NCBI GenBank assembly: GCA_032719365.1
Contig: CM064872.1
Location: forward strand, 68,450,752 to 68,514,751
Reading direction: 5' to 3'
Source of the DNA: Prinsepia uniflora
Lineage: Eukaryota > Streptophyta > Magnoliopsida > Rosales > Rosaceae
DNA length: 64,000 bases
Shown piece by piece: positions 59,023-64,000 of the stretch. The notes below the pieces were generated by a model. That model searched no databases and was not told the origin of the DNA. It saw only the letters and a list, made by a program, of their open reading frames with translations. The position numbers and the translations under genes were made by a program. Every line of letters starts with the position of its first letter. The stretch's first letter is position 1.

Positions 59023-59543
59023 CCGATCTCGCACATGTGATAGAAGTGACATGTGGTCGGCTTGTCGACTAACACGACTTGGTGGAGACGTCTCGGTCGC
59101 CTATGTGTGGAAATGTCTCGGTGTGTTATTGAAACGGGTGACTTGGTGTGTGTGAAGTGGCACTCGGTGATCGTAGCGTACAGAGTTGGGTGGATCGCTT
59201 GGTGTGGCATTCGCAAGATAGCATCTGGGCAGGTCGGTGTTGATGTTGGAGGCCCAAAAAATTAGTAGGAAAAGTTGCCACCGAGCGGTGTGCTTGGCTC
59301 GGTGGTACCTACGCAGAGTCAATCAGGGGCCGTGGTCGGTCTGTTGACCATAGTGAAGTCGGTTAGCCTGAGGGGGGTCAGCTGACCTCAGTTGAGTCAA
59401 TGATTTGGTATAGAGGTCGGTTGGTTGTCCTGAGGCGGTTTACCGCCCTTGGATGGATATGTGATACGTGTCGATCGGATCTTTAAGGTGTGACACGTGT
59501 TGGCCACTGAGGGATGTGACACCTCATTGTCTGTGCCAAGCTC

Positions 59544-59551
59544 TATAAATA
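59544..59551 (+). promoter_or_regulatory. TATA box for the antisense transposon ORF
   Basis: TATAAATA in the context AGCTCTATAAATATAAGG is followed about 30 bp downstream by a plausible start region (CTTACTTTCATTTTGAG). It lies 650 bp inside the LTR and reads away from it, on the strand opposite to the LTR's gag-pol direction. Confidence 0.5.
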
Positions 59552-59845
59552 TAAGGGGTCCTCCACCGATTTCCTTACTTTCATTTTGAGAACTTGGGTA
59601 AAACTATGCCAGTGTCAAAAGGCAATTTCTGATCATCTTCTTGGTGACGATTCTAATGGTGGTGCGATTTCTGACCTGTCATCTCTGCTGTGAAAAGACA
59701 TGATAAGTGAGTATTCCTCTAATGTTTTCGATTATAGTAGGAACTTATGAAGAACTGGGTATGCACCTTGTTGAGCTTGTAGCTAGATCTTCCAAAATCT
59801 ATGTTGACCTCTGAACTATGTTCCCCCTACCTTTTTTTTTGTAGA

Positions 59846-62074
59846 TATACAAGGATAGTAACTCGGAATATGAGGAGAAGTGCTATGACTCAGAGGTCGG
59901 CGAGTCCTTAGACAGCAGTGTAAAAATCTTGATACCCTCATCCGATAGTGAGGGCAAGGCTAGCTCGTCCAATATAGCGGAAAGGTCTCAGCTAGGTAAA
60001 GATGGGGTCGAGTGTTATGGTCAGAAGGATTTCTCGACCCTTGAAGTGGAGATTGTCGACCACACAGGCGATGAAAATGTGTTAGTTTATGTCGAGACCA
60101 TCGGCAGAAAAAGCATGCATAAGGCAATAAAGGTGACCCATGGTCGACAGAGGGGGTCGATACATATGCCCAAGGTTAAGTCGGCTAGTGATGGTTCGAT
60201 CTTAGATGCGGTACCGATAGAAAGAGGTGCCTTTACCGTGGGCGAGATGGTAAACAAAGAGACCGAGAAGAGGCTGGCAAAGATGCGCATAGAATTTGAG
60301 GTGCCCGAGTTGGTGATCACGCGATTATCGAAGAAGGGTAAGCTACCGAGTAACCTACCAGCCGGTGTGGTTTTTTTATATCGAGCTGACACACCACGGG
60401 GTTCATCTGCCTTTGCACCCCTGGTTGTGAAAAATGGTGAAAAAGACAGGGGTAGCACTTGGTCAGGTCAATCCCAACGTGTGGATTGTGCTCTGCACTC
60501 TCTACACGGCCTTTTAGTAGGCAGGCAGCTCAAGCCGACCTACGCTTAGCTCATGTACCTATATGAGTTTGGCTTCTAGAAACAGAGTATTGGGTGGATC
60601 TTCGTTAGGTGTCGAAAGAAAAACAAGAAGGGCGAGTTCATACTTGATATGCCAACCTCCCAGAAGTCCTACAAAACAAGGATTTGTTTGGTCTACTGCA
60701 ACTGGGAGGGGAACACTGAGAGGGATCATATACCAAGAAACTTTTAGACTGAAGGTGCCATTCATCTCGCTTTTACAATGTCGGTCATGTGTTTGTATAT
60801 TGTATGTGTTTTTTTATCCAAGTGTCTAGTTGATTCTGACCTTTGTCTTGGTGTGCAGGTTTATTTTTGACCGATGAGATCATCGCAGAAGAGAAGGAAA
60901 TTTTCTAGAGGCTGATGTCGAAGCTGGATGACTTGGAACACAGTCGACGCATTATTCAGTTGCGAGGTTTTCAGCACTCGGTCGGCCTGATCGACACCGA
61001 CGAGTGTAAGTTATTCACCGAATTGAGGTTCCTTGTTTGTGATTTATTTTTGTGCTGAGCGTGTGCTCTCTGTTTCAGTTTCAGTCCACCTCGGAAACAA
61101 GATATACAAGGAATCCATTTCAGTCAGAATGAACGCCGAGAAGGAGATGTGCTCAACAAGAGAAAGAGATCGAAGCTAGAGAAACCTAAAAAACATAGGC
61201 ACACTGACCAGACGCCTGACCTAGTTATGAAGCAGAGATCGAAGAGCCCTCCTCGTACTCCCAAAGGGACGGTGGTTGAGATCGAGGAAGAGGGGATTAT
61301 CCCACCTTACCCTAAGCAACTCAAGGTTCAAATGGAAGCCGAGGCCCTGCTGTTGACCCAGGTGACTATTAACGACTCAAGGACGTTGTCATCGCCGAGC
61401 TACACTCCACCCCGTCCCCACCTCAGCTGGATCTGAGGATCTGGGAGATGTTGAAAAGACGTGGGGAGGATGTGAACCTTGGATTGTTCATCAAGGGTGA
61501 GTAGGTTGTTGATCCCGGCTCGTTCAGCTCGGCGGCAACCATATGTTGTCTAAGGCAGATGATACCCTTGGTAAACGAGTTGTGCCAAGGGGCGTCCATC
61601 CCTTTGGATGACTTGGCCTTGTTTGCCTTCAAGACCGCTGACCAAAAGATGGACATGGCACTGCTACTGCTCAGCAATGTAAGTGGTACTTTTTTTTGTG
61701 TTTAAGTTTTCTTTCTATACCGAGAGTGTGTTGTTCTAATGTGTTGAATGTGTAGGCCCTCGGTGAGGTCTATCTGCAATTTTTCACTACACAGAAGAGG
61801 GTCGTCTCTGCCTAGAGGGAGAAAGATAAACTTAAAAGGAAGTAGGAAGAGCTATCGCCCACGGTTTGTGAGGCTGACAAGGTGATCAAGGCTACTGCGG
61901 ACCTTACTCGGTAGCTGGAAGTCTTGAAGAGGAAAGTACAGGAGGCTGTGAGGGATAAGGAATGGCTCCAGGCCAAGTTAGAGGTAGCCGAGAAGAACAT
62001 TGCTCGCACTGGAAAGAGCTTAGTCAAGTGAAGGCTGCTAGAGAGGCCGACTTGGCCCGAGCCAGCGAACAGGA
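59846..62074 (+). pseudogene. Decayed 'gypsy-type transposon' additional ORF, antisense to its LTR
   Basis: A GTAG acceptor at about 59,845 opens a frame to 60,549: an acidic Ser-rich N-terminus (KDSNSEYEEKCYDSEVGESL), then EFEVPELVITRLSKKGKLPS and GVVFLYRADTPRGSSAFAPL, resembling the start of the plant putative gypsy-type transposon domain (PF04195 family, by memory). Other frames then carry KKNKKGEFILDMPTSQK and CLVYCNWEGNTERDH (60,611 on, the 'WKKRFFFV..DW' region), a basic block KRKRSKLEKPKKHRH (61,154) and a coiled-coil tail with LKRKVQEAVRDKEWLQAKLE (61,921). Stops and frameshifts between pieces make it a pseudogene. Family knowledge: such extra ORFs occur in Tat-lineage Ty3/gypsy elements, often in antisense; function unknown. 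An inverted LTR cuts it off at 62,075. Confidence 0.6.
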
Positions 62075-64000
62075 TGTCAGGACCCATCCCAAATCCCCCG
62101 GGATTAAGACCGGAAGTGCCTGCTCCTGTCTGACACGAACCATGGATAATTCCAACCTCAGCCCCACCGGGGCTTCAGAGTGCACTAGGAACCGGAGGAG
62201 GAGTGTGATGTCTCGGTCTCCACTACAGCCCGCATCCGCGATCAACCTGAAGGGCATTCAAAACATTAAAAGTTGTGAGTGGACGAAATAAATAATTTAA
62301 TTTATAAAAATAATTTCACGAAAAGACATTTATGCCCTTCACTAAAAAGCATGCATGCATTCGAAAGCCATTGCTCAAAACATTCATTAAACCATTAGGG
62401 CCTTGGCCCAAAATCGTAAATCAAGTACATGGGAACTCAGCCCAAAACCAATCCGTAGGGACTCAGCCCAAATAAATACACGTGGGTCTCAACCCAAAAC
62501 TATTCTCCGTAAAACCTCATACAAACATATATATATATATATATATAACCCATCCTCGGCATCTCATATGCCCAATCAATAACCCGTTACGATATATCTA
62601 AGTATGCATACTACTTAGGGTCTCACTCCGAATCTACCCTCAGGATCTACGACGTCTGGGAGGAGCAGTCCGAGACTATACTATATCTCTCACTCCTGGA
62701 ATGTGCTCCCTCTTGGAGTCACTCATTCCAGGCAGTGGATCGTGACTCTCCAGGATCTACGACGTCTGGAGGAGACCATTCATACGGGAGGCTATATACA
62801 TTTTCAAATACTTTCTTTTAAATCACAATTCAACTGGGTCTCATACCCGAGCGTCTCAACATGATTACTCGAATCCGATTCAAATTCAAATCTCACAGGC
62901 CTCAGCCTAAATCCATATTTCAACAGGGTCTCAAACCCGAATTCTCATTTAATAAACCACAACTGGGACTCAAGCCCAATATCATAGTTCAATGGGGCCT
63001 TAAGCCCGATATCACAACTAACTTCGCCTTAAGCTCGATATTACAACCAACTGGACCTCAAGCTCGAATTCGTAAACCACCGGGGCCCCCGAACTAATCA
63101 TATACTCAAATGGGCCTTTAGCCGGAATTCTCATCAAATCAAATGGACTCCAAGTCCGATGGTTTCCAATCAAATGGGTCTTATGCCTGATTCCATATTT
63201 TCAAATCCAAAACCTTTCCATCAAATCACCACAAAAAATACAGCACGTATAAGCACGATATAAAACTATAAATCTCGAAATATGTGCAAACACGTAATAC
63301 TAACTACCACAACCAAATGCACTCAAGGCATCACACAACATGTATTTAAGCTCATATAAAACATTTATGCATGCATCAATTTAGAAAACAAGGTCCACTC
63401 ACAGATCATACGCCTTCCTGGGCTAATCACCGTATCTGGGGTTCCCAAACCTGTTCAAATCATTTTAGAGGGTTGCTAACTACCTCATTAACCTCTCATT
63501 GAAGCCCCGTAATTTTCCCCAATTTTTACCTATTTTTAAACTTGATCCTAAACCTTCGGACATCCCGACCTATATCGAAACGATGTCCGATTGACTCGAA
63601 CTTGTTCCAAAATGTTCATTACATCGAAAGGATGATTTCATATGTTGTACACTTCCCCAGAAGGGGTCCCACACGCCCTCACACGTTGCCCAAAGGGGCT
63701 GCGCGTAGGCCTCACGTGCCAAGCACCAGTCATCTTCAACCTCTATCGAACCGACCAGTCCAGATCGGTTCTGCATCTCCGGTTCAGGCTCCTATCTCCC
63801 TCGATTTTGGTCCGTTCCTTCCATTCCAATCCTAGTCTCTTTGGTTCAACATTATCAACCTATTTACACGATTAAAATCAAGAAAAGCAATCTAGAAATT
63901 GATTGTTCAACCCTCCTCTCACGACTCTGTTTTTCCCTACCTTCCCTGGGCTGTTCTGCCACCTTCCACCATCCAAAACAATCTTTATAACTTCCTGCAA
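62075..64000 (-). mobile_element. Inverted long LTR running off the window
   Basis: It starts TGTCAGGACCCATCCC, the reverse of the GGGATGGGTCCTGACA end of the long LTR families. It follows the same order as LTR B: GTTGTGAGTGGACGAAA, an (AT)n tract at 62,526-62,547, GACGTCTGG repeats, GGGCCT minisatellite units, GTCCACTCACAGA and a degraded GC hairpin near 63,699. The other end lies outside the window, so it cannot be said whether it is solo. Confidence 0.8.

Noticed and set aside
59929..60549. The 206-codon + strand frame as a host gene
   Set aside because: The end of the frame (after VVKNGEKDRG) is not continued; further domain pieces lie in other frames, and the neighbourhood is a retroelement LTR. 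A decayed transposon ORF fits better.

Overview
This is nuclear DNA from a flowering plant, almost certainly a eudicot and probably woody; the exact taxon cannot be fixed from the sequence. Two intron-containing host genes have typical plant splice sites. Most of the remainder is plant transposable elements: Cassandra, TRIM, CACTA, Mutator-like, Ty3/gypsy-type and LINE. No bacterial or organellar gene is visible.

The first 11 kb are gene space. Positions 1-4059 hold the 3' half of a SUT4-type sucrose/H+ symporter gene on the + strand. Its last intron is 3 kb and contains two small MITE-like insertions. A complete two-exon MATE transporter of the DTX48-type clade (544 aa) lies at 9051-10817, with a TATA box at 8905. 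AT-rich, gene-poor DNA fills 4.7-8.9 kb and 10.8-13.9 kb.

The remaining 50 kb are layered transposons. A 16-kb CACTA (En/Spm) element occupies 13,896-29,916. It carries a decayed ORF1, a tandem TRIM array, a Cassandra LTR, a deleted LTR element and a stack of three solo LTRs, each inserted into the previous one (19,988-29,175) and resolved by target-site duplications (TSDs). Next is a Mutator-like long-TIR element (30,453-36,614). Its right arm was hit by a 4.4-kb gag-protease-only retroelement (31,891-36,304) in minus orientation.

From 36.7 to 64 kb there is a broken tRNA-Leu, three further Cassandra insertions with 5S-rRNA-like boxes, two more composite or solo long LTRs (40,230-46,737 and 53,654-56,642), a short LINE with a 15-bp TSD, and an A-X-A' duplication (51,021-59,022). 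This is followed by a decayed 'gypsy-type transposon' ORF that has its own TATA box and is antisense to the adjacent LTR, and by an inverted LTR running off the window.

No reverse transcriptase, integrase or CACTA TNP2 transposase could be read anywhere, so every mobile element here is a solo LTR, a deletion derivative or non-autonomous. The dominant long LTRs (about 3 kb) share conserved ends but have unrelated central segments. They also share a GC-rich hairpin and an inverted TGACGT pair. These shared modules, the nested architecture and the A-X-A' rearrangement are the most interesting signals.
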